Part shown: positions 13,101 through 25,329 of the stretch, in pieces
Numbering within the stretch: the first letter of the stretch is position 1
Layout of the letters: each line of letters opens with the position of its first letter
Assembly: GCA_032622095.1 (NCBI GenBank)
Contig: CP136061.1
Coordinates: 51,781,762-51,845,761 of the forward strand
From: Siphonodentalium dalli
Lineage: Eukaryota > Mollusca > Scaphopoda > Gadilida > Siphonodentaliidae
DNA length: 64,000 bases
Direction: 5' to 3'
Notes under the pieces: generated by a model
Told to the model about the DNA's origin: nothing
Databases searched by the model: none
What the model saw: only the letters and a program-made list of their open reading frames with translations
Program-made: the position numbers and the translations under genes

Positions 13101-16100
13101 CCGGTCGCTAGCTGTAATTATTCGATATATATGGACATACGTTTACCCGGACGCTAGCTGTAAGTATTCGATATACATGGACATACGTTTACCAGGTCGC
13201 TAGCTGCACGTATTCGATATACATGGACATACGTTTACCCGGTCGCTAGCTGTAAGTATTCGATATACATGGACATACGTTTACCCGGTCGCTAGCCGTA
13301 AGTATTCGATATACATGGACATACGTTTACCGGGTCGCTAGCTGCACGTATTCGATATACATGGACATACGTTTACCAGGTCGCTAGCTGTAAGTATTCG
13401 ATATACATGGGCATACGTTTACCCGGTCGCTAGCTGTAAGTATTCGATATACATTGACATACGTTTACCCGGTTGCTAGCTGTAAGTATTCGATATACAT
13501 GGACATACGTTTACCCGATCGCTAGCTGTAAGTATTCGATATACATGGACATACGTTTACCCGGTCGCTAGCTCTAAGTATTCGATATTCATGGACATGC
13601 GTTTACCCGGTCGATAGCTGTGAGTATTCGATATACATGGACATACGTTTACCCGGTCGCTAGCTGTAAGTATTCGATATACATGGACATACGTTTAACC
13701 GGTCGCTAGATGTAAGTATTCGACATACATGGACATACGTTTACCCGGTCGCTGGCTGTAAGTATTCCATATACATTGTCATACGTTTACCCGGTCGCTA
13801 GATGTAAGTATTCGATATACATGGACATACGTTTACCCGGTCGCTAGCTGCAAATATTCGATATACATGGTCATACGTTTACCCGGTCGCTAGCTGCAAG
13901 TATTCAATATACATGGACATACGTTTACCCGGTCGCTAGCTGTAAGTATTCGATATACATGGACATACGTTTACCCGGTCGCTAGCTGTAAGTATTCGAT
14001 ATACATGGACATACGTTTACCCGGTCGCTAGCTGTAAGTATTCGATATATATGGACATACGTTTACCCGGACGCTAGCTGTAAGTATTCGATATACATGG
14101 ACATACGTTTACCAGGTCGCTAGCTGCACGTATTCGATATACATGGACATACGTTTACCCGGTCGCTAGCTGTAAGTATTCGATATACATGGACATACGT
14201 TTACCCGGTCGCTAGCTGAAAGTATTCGATATACATGGACATACGTTTACCCGGTCGCTAGCTGCACGTATTCGATATACATGGACATACGTTTACCCGG
14301 TCGCTAGCTGTAAGTATTCGATATACATGGACATACGTTTACCCGGTCGCTAGCTGTAAGTATTCGATATACATGGACATACGTTTACCCGGTCGCTAGC
14401 TCTAAGTATTCGATATTCATGGACATACGTTTACCCGGTCGCTAGCGTAAGTATTCGATATACATGGACATACGTGTACCAGGTCGCTAGCTGTAAGTAT
14501 TCGATATACATGGACATACGTTTACCCGGTCGCTAGCTGTGAGTATTCGATATACATGGACATACCTTTACCCGGTCGCTAGCTGTAAGTGTTCGATATA
14601 CATGGACATACGTTTACCCGGTCGCTAGATGCAAGTATTCGATATACATGGACATACGTTTACCCGGTCGCTAGATGCAAGTATTCGATATACATGGACA
14701 TGCGTTTACCCGGTCGCTAGCTGTAAGTGTTCGATATACATGGACATACGTTTACCCGGTCGCTAGCTGTAAGTATTCAATATACATGGACATACGTTTA
14801 CCAGGTCGCTAGCTGTAAGTATTCAATATACATGGACATACGTTTACCCGGTCGCTAGCTGTAAGTATTCGATATACATTGACATACGTTTACCCGGTCG
14901 CTAGCTGTAAGTATTCGATATACATGGACATACGTTTAACCGGTCGCTAGCTGTGAGTATTCGATATACATGGACATACGTTTACCCGGTAGCTAGCTGT
15001 AAGTATTCGATATACATGGACATACGTTTACCCGGTCGTTAGCTGTAAGTATTCGATATACATGGACATACGTTTACCCGGTCGCTAGCTGTAAGTATTC
15101 GATATACACGGACATACGTTTACCCGGTGGCTAGCTGTAAGTATTCGATATACATTGACATACGTTTACCCGGTCGCTAGCTGTAAGTATTGAATACACA
15201 TGGACATGCGTTTACCCGGTCGCTAGCTGTAAGTATTCGATATACATGGACATACGTTTACCCGGTCGCTAGCTGTAAGTATTCGATATATATGGACATA
15301 CGTTTACCCAGTCGCTAGCTGTAAGTATTCGATATACATGGTCATGCGTTTATCCGTTCGCTAGCTGTAAGTATTCGATATACATGGACATACGTTTACC
15401 CGGTCGCTAGCTGTAAGTATTCGATATACATGGACATACGTTTACCCGGTCGCTAGCTGTAAGTATTCGATATACATGGACATGTGTTTACCCGGTCGCT
15501 AGCTGTAAGTATTCGATATACATGGACATACGTTTACCCGGTCGCTAGCTGTGAGTATTCGATATACATGGAAATACGTTTAACCGGTCGCTAGATGTAA
15601 GTATTCGATATACATGGACATACGTTTACCCGGTCGCTAGCTGTAAGTATTCGATATACATTGTCATACGTTTACCCGGTCGCTAGTTGTAAGTATTCGA
15701 TATACATGGACATACGTTTACCCGGTCGCTAGCTGCAATTATTCGATATACATGGTCATACGTTTACCCGGTCGCTAGCTGCAAGTATTCAATATACATG
15801 GACATACGTTTACCCGGTCGCTAGCTGTAAGTATTCGATATACATGGACATACGTTTACCCGGTCGCTAGCTGTAAGTATTCGATATACATGGACATACG
15901 TTTACCCGGTCGCTAGCTGTAATTATTCGATATATATGGACATACGTTTACCCGGACGCTAGCTGTAAGTATTCGATATACATGGACATACGTTTACCAG
16001 GTCGCTAGCTGCACGTATTCGATATACATGGACATACGTTTACCCGGTCGCTAGCTGTAAGTATTCGATATACATGGACATACGTTTACCCGGTCGCTAG

Positions 16101-17330
16101 CCGTAAGTATTCGATATACATGGACATACGTTTACCCGGTCGCTAGCTGCACGTATTCGATATACATGGACATACGTTTACCAGGTCGCTAGCTGTAAGT
16201 ATTCGATATACATGGGCATACGTTTACCCGGTCGCTAGCTGTAAGTATTCGATATACATTGACATACGTTTACCCGGTTGCTAGCTGTAAGTATTCGATA
16301 TACATGGACATACGTTTACCCGGTCGCTAGCTGTAAGTATTCGATATACATGGACATACGTTTACCCGGTCGCTAGCTCTAAGTATTCGATATTCATGGA
16401 CATGCGTTTACCCGGTCGATAGCTGTGAGTATTCGATATACATGGACATACGTTTACCCGGTCGCTAGCTGTAAGTATTCGATATACATGGACATACGTT
16501 TACCCGGTCGCTAGCGTAAGTATTCGATATACATGGACATACGTGTACCAGGTCGCTAGCTGTAAGTATTCGATATACATGGACATACGTTTACCCGGTC
16601 GCTAGCTGTGAGTATTCGATATACATGGACATACGTTTACCAGGTCGCTAGCTGTAAGTATTCGATATACATGGACATACGTTTACCCGGTCGCTAACTG
16701 TAAGTATTCGATATACATGGACATACGTTTACCCGGTCGCTAGCTGTAAGTATTCGATATACATGGACATACGTTTACCCGGTCGCTAGCTGTAAGTATT
16801 CGATATACATGGACATACGTTTACCCGGTCGCTAGCTGTGAGTATTCGATATACATGGACATATGTTTACCCGGTCGCTAGCTGTAAGTATTCGATATAC
16901 ATGGACATATGTTTACCCGGTCGCTAGCTGTAAGTATTCGATATACATGGACATGCGTTTACCCGGTCGCTAGCTGTAAGTATTCGATATACATGGACAT
17001 ATGTTTACCCGGTCGCTAGCTGTAAGTATTCAATATACATGGACATACGTTTACCCAGTCGCTAGCTGTAAGTATTCGATATACATGGACATGCGTTTAC
17101 CCGGTCGCTAGCTGCAAGTATTCGATATACATGGACATGCGTTTACCCGGTCGCTAGCTGCAAGTATTCGATATACATGGACATGCGTTTACCCGGTCGC
17201 TAGCTGTAAGTATTCGATATACATGGACATACGTTTACCCGGTCGCTAGCCGTAAGTATTCGATATACATGGACATACGTTTACCCGGTCGCTAGCTATA
17301 CGTATTCGATATATATGGACATATGTAGTA
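10138..17330 (+). repeat. 46-bp splice-donor minisatellite, block C
   Basis: About 155 further units in the same orientation. Marker variants (CTCTAAGTATTCGATATTC near 11549, 13572, 14400 and 16377; ATCCGTTCGCTAG near 11032, 12546 and 15350) again show large duplicated segments of about 1.5 to 2.8 kb. The last degenerate unit ends near 17330 with GCTATACGTATTCG, where the donor is lost. Confidence 0.95.
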
Positions 17331-17706
17331 CATTTTCAGGTATCATATCAGTAAATATTGCCAAGGGTTAGACAAAGCTGGGGCTGGAATAATTGAAAAC
17401 GAAACCCAACGTATGCTGTCGCTCATAAAGACTAAGCATCATGAAAATCACCTTGATGTATTACCGTATTCGTTACTGCAATGGTTGGACTATTCAACTG
17501 AGAGTAATTTGGGTCAACAAACTTAGTAGAAATTGCCAGCGGTTGTTGTTGTATACATGGACAATTCCATTCGATTCACAGTTTGGGGTGAGGAACACAT
17601 GCGGTCGCGCACACCCCTGCGACTCTGCTTTCCGACTTATGGTTGCTCTGGGAGTTGGATAGAATATGTGGGGTCCTGATTTGAACGACGACTGGTCTCT
17701 TTTCAG
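17331..17706 (+). other. 3' end of the gene 1 16.5-kb intron
   Basis: Unique sequence between the array and the next exon. It ends with GGTCTCTTTTCAG at 17694-17706, a good 3' splice site. No separate gene is seen. The whole intron is 1166-17706. Confidence 0.7.
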
Positions 17707-17852
17707 CTTCGACCGGAACTGAAGAATCATAACATCCGACTGAATGTGTTTTGCCCGTGGTTCACTGCGACCCAATTACTTTCAGACAACAGTAAGGGTC
17801 TTCCGACGGACGCCAGCATATTTAAAGTGATAGAATTATCTGGTGTCATGAG
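17707..17852 (+). CDS. HPGD-like: Gene 1, exon b: 15-PGDH-like SDR, post-catalytic region
   Basis: This 146-nt exon lies between TTTTCAG and GAG|GTAAGTC. It reads LRPELKNHNIRLNVFCPWF and then TATQLLSDNSKGLPTDAS and IFKVIELSGVM in one frame. It begins in phase 0, as required by exon a, and ends with two bases (AG) of a split codon that exon c completes. RLNVFCPWFTAT corresponds to the RLNAICPGFVNT stretch of 15-PGDH, the segment after the catalytic Lys that contacts the nicotinamide side. A Trp replaces the usual Gly after CP, which may alter the pocket. IELSGVM aligns with the KYYGILDPP region of the human enzyme. The joined peptide TRSLA-LRPEL keeps the family spacing, which supports splicing across the 16.5-kb intron. 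Confidence 0.88.
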
Positions 17853-18149
17853 GTAAGTCAGTATACAAACATATACGCAAATCAAACTGTTGATACTTGA
17901 GTAACAATCCCAATGTATGGAAAATGAATTATCCTTCAAAGTCTAACGCCAATAACTCTAGCACATACATATGGGCGAAGACCACTGGATTATCGTATAG
18001 TTCCAGCGATGCTGGTATAATAGTAATTATACAATATATAATCCTTTATGGTCTGAATCATTGATACTGAACTTACAATTCAAAATGTCAGTGTTGTGTG
18101 AAATTGTTGAAGTCCAGCGAGGACCGTAACTCCGTTATAATGAATGGAC
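17853..18149 (+). other. 5' part of gene 1 last intron
   Basis: Starts with the donor GTAAGTCAGT. The rest is AT-rich and shows no gene. Confidence 0.6.
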
Positions 18150-19075
18150 GAGCCCCGTAGTAAGTGTCCCCCCATAAAGGGTCATCAGCACACCGAACCC
18201 CTTGGTAAGTGCCCCCCCCCATAAAGGGTCATCAGCACGCCGAACTCCGTGGTAAGTGTCCCCCCATAAAGGGTCATCAGCACACCGAACCCCGTAGTAA
18301 GTGTCCCCCCCCATAAAGGGTCATCAGCAAACCAAACCCCGTAGTAAGTGTCCTCCCATAAATGGTCATCAGCACACCGAACCCCGTAGTAAGTGTCCCC
18401 CCCATTAAGGGTCATCAGCACACCGAACCCCGTAGTAAGTGTCCCCCCATAAAGGGTCATCAGCACACCGAACCCCGTAGCAAGTGTCCCCCATAAAGGG
18501 TCATCAACACACCGAACCCCGTAGTAAGTGTCCCCCCATAAAGGGTCATCAGCACACCGAACCCCGTAGTAAGTGTCCCCCCATAAAGGGTCATCAGAAC
18601 ACCGAACCCCGTAGTAAGTGTCCCCCCATAAAGGGTCATCAGCACACCGAACCCCGTAGTAAGTGTCCCCCATAAAGGGTCATCAGCACACCGAACCCCG
18701 TAGTAAGTGTCCCCCGTAAAGGGTCATCAGCACACCGAACCCCGTAGTAAGTTCCCCCCCCCCCCATAAAGGGTCATCAGCACACCGAACCCCGTTGTAA
18801 GTGCCCCCCCCCCCCATAAAGGGTCATCAGCACACCGAACCCCGTAGTAAGTGTCCCCCCATAAAGGGTCATCAGCACACCGAACCCCGTAGTAAGTGTC
18901 CCCACATAAAGGGTCATCAGCACACCGAACCCCGTAGTAAGTGTCCCCCCATAAATGGTCATCAGCACACCGAACCCCGTAGTAAGTGTTCCCGCATAAA
19001 GGGTCATCAGCACACCGAACCCCGTGGTAAGTGGGCATCGTATCCCCCATAAAGGGTCATCAGCATACCGAAGCC
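18150..19075. repeat. 45-bp minisatellite in gene 1 last intron
   Basis: About 20 units built from CCGAACCCCGTAGTAAGTGT, a C run of variable length (about 4 to 11), then ATAAAGGGTCATCAGCACA. The C run causes most of the length variation and shifts reading frames, so the minus-strand frames (GDTYYGVRCADDPLW type) are by-products. Each unit also contains AGTAAGTGT, a weaker donor-like sequence. It is not related to the 46-bp unit. Confidence 0.93.
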
Positions 19076-19844
19076 CAACTGAATTCGATGATCAACACCA
19101 CATTTACAACGTTAACTGTTAGTATGGACACGCACTTCACAAATTTACAAGTACAGCAGGAGCCGTAATTCAAATAAACATAAAGAGACGAAATCTATCC
19201 AATATTGTTGAGTCATCTCTTGTTTTTTCGTGGATCTTCATACAAGCCTTAACAGATCTAGCTAAATATTTCTGCAATGCTGAGTTTTCGCTACCGGGTA
19301 AAATATAAAAAGTGCTATAAATGGTTCTTGTCAAAAGTTAGCCGGGATATATTTCATTCTTAGATTCTGGTATTTTGGATAAATCATCACAAATTGGTAC
19401 TCTATGTGCACCCTGTATTTAAACAAGTATAAGCTCGGGATCTTTCTTTATTTTTACTCCGTCTCACAGTAGCGCAGTTTGTGATTTCATGTTCTTACTC
19501 GTAACAGTTCCTGGGATAGGTCACGCGGTAGATTTGTCAAATATGATTCATATTTCATTGTCCGTTTAAAGTTCATGTTTTATTATCGCGAGAGGAGATG
19601 TGCATGTCCCTCCACCACGTCTGAATAAAATTATCTTTGAATGTGCTCCCGATGGCACTTATTTGTTCGAGTGAAAGTTTGTGGCATGTCCATAATAAAC
19701 TTATACCGACGGAATCCAATATGCCTTTAACTGGATTAACGTTTTCACGTTGTTCGTCCTACACACGTACATCTCTCCAAATCTGACAAAAAGGAGATAA
19801 AGTTCCCGCGCTATATACAGGCGAACACACACCGTTTATTATGC
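19076..19844. other. Intronic stretch, no feature seen
   Basis: AT-rich sequence of the gene 1 last intron, with no recognisable coding region or repeat. Confidence 0.5.
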
Positions 19845-20066
19845 GGTTCCAACATTGAAATCATTCTCATCTGGGCATCATCCAATGTTTCCAATACACC
19901 ATGAACGAAGGCTGATTTCCATTTGAAGAATATACTTATAAAATCTGAAGATTACTTTGTCTATTGCTGATGTAATTTCTCTACCCCATATTTCACTTCC
20001 ATATAGAAAAATTGGTTCTATAGTTTTGTCAAAAAGCATTGTTAGTATTAGAGATTGTTTGTGGGC
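19845..20066 (-). pseudogene. LINE reverse transcriptase C-terminal fragment
   Basis: The minus strand from 20066 reads AHKQSLILTMLFDKTIEPI then FLYGSEIWG and continues through AIDKVIFRFYKYILQ, before a stop at 19878-19880. The EPIFLYGSEIWG motif is typical of the region after the reverse transcriptase palm in non-LTR retrotransposons. It sits antisense inside the gene 1 last intron. It is short, has no complete ORF and is surely dead. Confidence 0.7.
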
Positions 20067-20756
20067 ATTCGAATGATCTCGTGATTAATCCTGTTTTGGA
20101 TTTAGACCAGGCTGGCTATGTTAAACTGCATGCTTGGCTGGTTTATTGAACGTGACACAATATTGCTATTGTCATTCTTTTTACTTTCTTATGATGCTTT
20201 TTCTCAACTCTTACCCTCACTTTTTGAAGTTGGAATTAATTAAGAATTGGAACCATACCATGTGGATTTCTCAACAAAATATTTCTTACGGGGTTCTCCT
20301 AAATCAAGATACCTCACATCCGTGACTGGTACATGTATGTATCTGCATGCATGAGTACAGGTCAGATTTCCGTTGCTAAGTAGGTGCCATAAATGTTTAA
20401 AGCATGCCACCAGTATAGTACGTCTTATGTACCAAATATATTTTCAGTTGTTTGCTGTCAATTTTTACCTATACTGCATATTACGAAAATTCGACAAATT
20501 GTTTGCTATCCCTTTCTATGCTAAATTTCATCGATGAGTACTTCCCTTAGGAAATGTTCAGATACTAAGTTCAACAAGTCCGACCATATTTCCCAACACT
20601 TAATATAAACCTTCTACACTTGTAATATCTTTTTGATTGTCTGTTATATGCTTAGATTTTCTCACAACCCCTTCAGATTAAAAAGAATCTACTCCAATGT
20701 ATACTTTCATAACTGAATGGAAGAATCAATTTAGTAAAGAGGGTTTGATCATATAA
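20067..20756. other. Intronic stretch, no feature seen
   Basis: AT-rich intron sequence. The first part may be further decayed LINE sequence but no motif is clear. Confidence 0.4.
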
Positions 20757-20995
20757 TTATTGATACAATACCCCAACATACATGTAAAACATACCCCAAC
20801 ATACATGTAAAACATACCCCAACATACCCCAACATACATGTAAAACATACACCAACACACATGTAAAACATACCACAACACACCCCAACATACACATAAA
20901 ACTTACTCCAACATACCCCAACATACATGTAAAACATACCCCAACATACCCCAACATACATGTAAAACATACCCCAACATACATGTAAAATGAAT
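20757..20995. repeat. CAACATACATGTAAAACATACC minisatellite
   Basis: About ten imperfect units alternating CAACATACATGTAAAACATACC with a short CCCAACATACC element. It ends 35 bp before the last exon of gene 1, just upstream of its acceptor. Confidence 0.9.
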
Positions 20996-21030
20996 CGGTG
21001 TGCTGCATACTTGTGTTCTGTTTGTTTCAG

Positions 21031-21163
21031 TTTGGAGTATGTCGCTGATGCCATGTTGGATATTATTCGGGATGAAGGAGCGCATGGAACGATATTTGAA
21101 GATTCTGAAAAACTCGGTAAAATGCGAAGAGACGACATCTTTAAGGATGTCGTACCCAAGTGA
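21031..21163 (+). CDS. HPGD-like: Gene 1, exon c: C-terminal exon with stop codon
   Basis: After the acceptor TGTTTGTTTCAG, one base completes the split codon AG|T (Ser). The frame then reads LEYVADAMLDIIRDEGAHGT, IFEDSEKLGKMRRDDIF and KDVVPK, ending at TGA 21161-21163. LEYVADAMLDIIRDE fits the helix before the final strand of 15-PGDH (LIANGLITLIEDD in the human enzyme). HGTIF takes the place of the NGAIM motif. The tail is Lys/Asp-rich and differs from the vertebrate one. The phase match with exon b and the position of the stop make this a confident terminal exon. With exons a and b it gives about 117 residues, roughly the last half of a protein of some 260. Confidence 0.87.
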
Positions 21164-21630
21164 TATGGGAACAGCGTGCAGTATAGCATAAAATATACAC
21201 GAGTAGGTCTTATATAATGAACAAGTATCAACGAACATCGAGTTCGAGAAGGATGTGTTGTGCAACCAGTGGCGGTCCGAGGAAACGTTCAGCTCGCATC
21301 TGATGAAAACATTTAGTGCTTGTTTTCCAATCAAACAGCTGATCGTAGACGCGCTGTGACGAAGTTAGATTATACATCATTATGTTCGCGTAACGTTTAG
21401 GGTACTATGTCATCACATTATGCGTCCGTTCTGATAACAACTAATCACGTGCTCTAACGGTAGCCGTGATGTCGTGCATAACCGTAACATGGTATATATA
21501 AATACTGCATTTAAAGATACAGACACTCAGTGTACTAGTTTTGTTCTAGCATAGAGCCATGACGTACGTATTGAGCCCAGGACAACTATTCTTAATTGGT
21601 CAATTAAAGACACTGTGCCAATACATTATC
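21164..21630. other. 3' flank of gene 1
   Basis: Probable 3' UTR and flank. No canonical AATAAA is seen close to the stop; CATAAAAT at 21188 is the nearest A-rich candidate. No gene is recognised. Confidence 0.4.
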
Positions 21631-21635
21631 TTATC

Positions 21636-22671
21636 AATGTATATGCGAGTCGTCTGACATATATAAGAGAATGCATAGGCCTAATAATTTTTTATAATTT
21701 TATTCTTACATTTTTTAACAATTTTTTATAATTTTTTTCTTCTTAACAATTTGTATTATTTTGTATAATTTGTTCTTACAATTTTATCATGTTTTCTTAT
21801 ATTCTTTAACAAATTTACAATTTAAAAAACAAAATTCTTACATTCTTTAACAATTATAAAAAATAATATAAAATTTGTTTCATATTTTATTGAGCATCCC
21901 ATACAATTTTTTAGGCCAAAGCATTCTCTTATATATGCGAGGCGACCTATGGTCGACTCGCATATATAAGAGAATGCATTGGCACAGGGCTTTCGCAAAA
22001 ATTCAGGAAGCTCCAGTCATACATCCATCACGTATGTGTAGGCGTTGTGCTTAACTCTTTCATTGCGGGAGCTGCGCTAGCGCAACATTAAAGATCGTGT
22101 ACCAATGCATTCTCTTATACATGAGATTAGACAATATGCCGCCTTGCATATATAATAGAATGCTTTGGCCTAATATTGTTTTTACATATTTTCTTTCATT
22201 CTTTAACAATATCTATCATTTTGTATAATGTTTTCTTACATTTCTTAACAATTTGTATTATTGTTTATAATTTGTTATTATATTCCATAACAATGAATTC
22301 ATGTTTTCATATATTACTTAACAATTTTGTCTTCTTTTTTTTCGTACTTCCTTTAACAATTATGAAAAATAATTTAAAATTTGTTAGGCCAATGCTTTCT
22401 CTTATTTTAGCGAGGCGACCTATGGTCGGCTCGCATATAAAAGAGAATGCATTGGCACAGGGTTTTCGCAAAAATTCAGGACGCTCCCTTCATGAAAGGG
22501 TTAAACATAAAATTACATTTCAATTGTTATATTCCTTAACAATTTTGTCATTTTTTTCGTACTTCCTTTAACAATTATAAAAAATAATATAAAATGCGTT
22601 ACGTCAATTAATTCTCTTATATAAGCTAGGCGACCTATGGTCGGCTCGCATATATAAGATAATGCATTGGC
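21636..22671. mobile_element. Cluster of five hairpin elements (GCCAATGCATTCTCTTATAT family)
   Basis: Five imperfect palindromes of about 46 to 71 bp lie at 21636-21681, 21914-21983, 22101-22170, 22387-22456 and 22601-22671. The full form has a stem GCCAATGCATTCTCTTATAT and GCGAG, a loop around GCGACCTATGGTCGA, and the reverse complement. One side is followed by ACAGGG and often TTTCGCAAAAATTCAGGAAG. Between them lie AT-rich stretches with repeated TTCTTACATTCTTTAACAAT. More copies occur near 38.1-39.7 kb, 49.8 kb and 55.7-55.9 kb, so this is a dispersed non-coding family. Confidence 0.85.
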
Positions 22672-23925
22672 ACAGGGTTTTCGCAAAAATTCAGGAAGCT
22701 CCCTCCCGTCGTGAAATGGTTAATCATCAAATTACATTTGAATGGCCAATTAATCAGTCTAATTTGATAAAATTGGACAATCTAAATCACATGCTAATAT
22801 ATAAGATAGGATACTGCTTCTACATCTAGAACTGTCCATTATCATTTATGTTAAGAAGGATAAAATATAAAAAAATACGATTCGCCCTCCCGTCCAATTT
22901 TTTCTAAAAAAGTTGGATGTAAATCTAGCAATTTATTTATTTTGACCAAATAACCGAAAGAAAATTCACAAAAGTTGATTTTAAAATCCTAATTATTATG
23001 GACACTTTTTATAATAATTGTTTTATAGAAAAAAAATTTTGGTGAATTTATTTCAGCAATTGTGGTAAAAGATGTATACTTTGGCTGATTAGCTGTATAT
23101 TTACCAAATGATGGCCAAACGCAAAAGATGTTTTATGACATTTGAGACTTAGAAATAGCATTTAATACAACTAGAACAAATATCCCACAAGGGCCTCTGA
23201 TCCAGCCAAAAAGTTAAGTGTAGAGAAAGGATAGGATAATTTATTTATAATACACACATAAATTATACAATGGCAGTAACACATAATAAGGTAATGCTGT
23301 ATATTGTTGGGGGTAGCCTAGCCCTATCCGGCTTTTTTCCTGCTACCCCCGTTGACTGGTGCATTATTTACAATAAGTGTTCCAGGACAGAAGAATAGCA
23401 CTCATATGTACCGAGGAAGGAGGAAACAGACATATAAATACATATGCAATAATATGTGGGCTATAATGTTTTTGTGATACATTATATGGTCAAACATGGA
23501 ATCTGTGTTTAATACTTTCACAAATATCCAGCCTGTGTCTTGAACAATCCGCACATTATCTGATTATAATATGATTTTATTTAGGTATATAATCTGCCTA
23601 GAATTGCCTCATGTTGAGTCGATAATGAACTGAGATGAAATTGGAGCGTTTAGTCGCATTGTCGACTCACAATGACTTCATTGTGCGGATAATGACACAA
23701 AGTAACCAACTCACGACTTGTCAGGTGTGCGCTCTTTAAAATGTGTTTGCATTGTGGCCCGCGCCATAAAACGGAATAAATTATATGAGTTCATTGTCTG
23801 CTTATTTCAGAATCCAATAATCCATTATGAATCTATTTGAACAGTATAGGTCGAGTATGTGCGTATTTGTGAGAGGACATGTTAAACAATCATAAGAAAT
23901 ATTTACACTTACGATTTGTCAACAT
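22672..23925. other. Intergenic stretch with one hairpin
   Basis: AT-rich and without a recognised gene. At 23309-23350 a stem GGGGGTAGC/GCTACCCCC encloses a 24-nt loop. It may be part of an old retroelement 3' end, but no coding remnant is next to it. Confidence 0.45.
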
Positions 23926-24207
23926 ATGCAATGGTGTACCCAACATGAATTGTACGATTACGAACAGCTAAACGTAGTCATGACTCTATTCGTGAGTTGC
24001 AAAACCGTCCCCACTATTGAACAAACACGAATACGATACGCTGTGGTGAATGCGCCCCAGACATATTTGTATTGCTATCTCAATAATCCGGAGGCTGCTT
24101 GTCATGAAATATTGCACGTATATGATCAGTATCATACAAGGCGGTTTTTTGGAGATAATGTTGACACCCCTGAGTTCTTGGGTGAGGAATACTTGAATGG
24201 AGGTTGA
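23926..24207 (+). other. Unidentified 93-codon ORF
   Basis: ATG at 23926, TGA at 24205-24207. The product has 93 residues, starts MQWCTQHELYDYEQLNVV and contains NNPEAACHEILHVYDQYHTR. Its composition is mixed and protein-like, unlike the low-complexity frames around it, and it is not part of a visible repeat. No domain is recognised, and no splice sites or neighbouring coding pieces are clear. It could be a small gene, one exon, a captured fragment or chance. Confidence 0.3.
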
Positions 24208-25329
24208 AATGGAAATTGAATGGAGGTAGTGCTCAGTTCTAAACTATTATCGCAGCCCGAAAATTAGCACGTTCGGGGCTTATGTTAGAATTTGTTTGGA
24301 GTTTTCGTGTTGTTTCTGCAAAATCATATCCCGCTCTTGCCAGTGCTGAAGAATAGTGCTTAAGAATGGTATAGACTGGCTTGGTAGTTTACAAACAGCG
24401 TTTTTGAAGTAATTTTCCCAGACGTTGTGCGATTTCCTCTAAATGGGGACATGTGACCCTTCTTCTAATACGCGATAAACATGTTCCCGGACCCATTATT
24501 ATTATATCACGAGGGAAAACAATCACGAAAAGAATAAATCGGGCCTATTCCTGATATGGTAAACGTAAGGAGCGTTTGCCTCATACATGTCCTGAACTTT
24601 GACATCTGGCGGCTGAAGCTTGAAATTATGTTCGCCTTTGTTTCATCATTATAAAATCTGATCAAGTGAGGTCAGCGCATGCCCTAAATACTCTTCGCCC
24701 GTCGAGAAATATCAGACCATAACTAGATCAATATCTGCCTTAATTATGTTAATTAGGAATTATTTGATCCAGCCTTATAGTTTTAGTATATTTACAAATA
24801 CAAACAATTAACATAATATACAGATGACACATATTTGCAAAATAGAAGAGTTAATGTATGTAAACGAGGACCGGACAACAAGCACTGATGGCTAATATGG
24901 AGTCTTCTTCTCTTTGGCTGCATGTCCCCTTCCAAATAAGTGAGGGAATTGTTGAAAATAATGTTTTAGGAGAAATGGAGATATCTATAACTGGGTATTT
25001 TTACCCGCTCGGGAAACGAAATCAATAGCTTGCTTGTCAATCTAAACCTCTCTAATATTCCGAGGGGCTTGAATGGTAACACAATGCTAACATGTGTTAC
25101 TACCCAATCCGTTTACGAAGATAAAATATGTCGACAAATGGACTCAATACAGTTTTAAAGGGATTGGGTTCTTGCGAAATAACAACAGTATGTCTAACAA
25201 CAAATACACGACACAATGGACTATAGCGTTATTCTTATTGTCCCCCGACATTCCGTCGGAGGATTATAGTATGTCCATATATTTGCAATTGATACCGTAT
25301 GTGGTATTTATGTGTCGAGTGAGGGCTTA
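24208..25329. other. Intergenic stretch, no feature seen
   Basis: No gene, repeat or structured RNA could be supported. Confidence 0.4.

Noticed and set aside
1-17330. Possible CRISPR array because of regular repeats
   Set aside because: The units are contiguous copies without unique spacers, in a eukaryotic gene intron, with no cas-like genes.
18185-19052. Repetitive frames (GDTYYGVRCADDPLW and KGHQHTEPRSKCPP types) on both strands
   Set aside because: By-products of the 45-bp minisatellite; variable C runs break the frame, and both strands are open at once.
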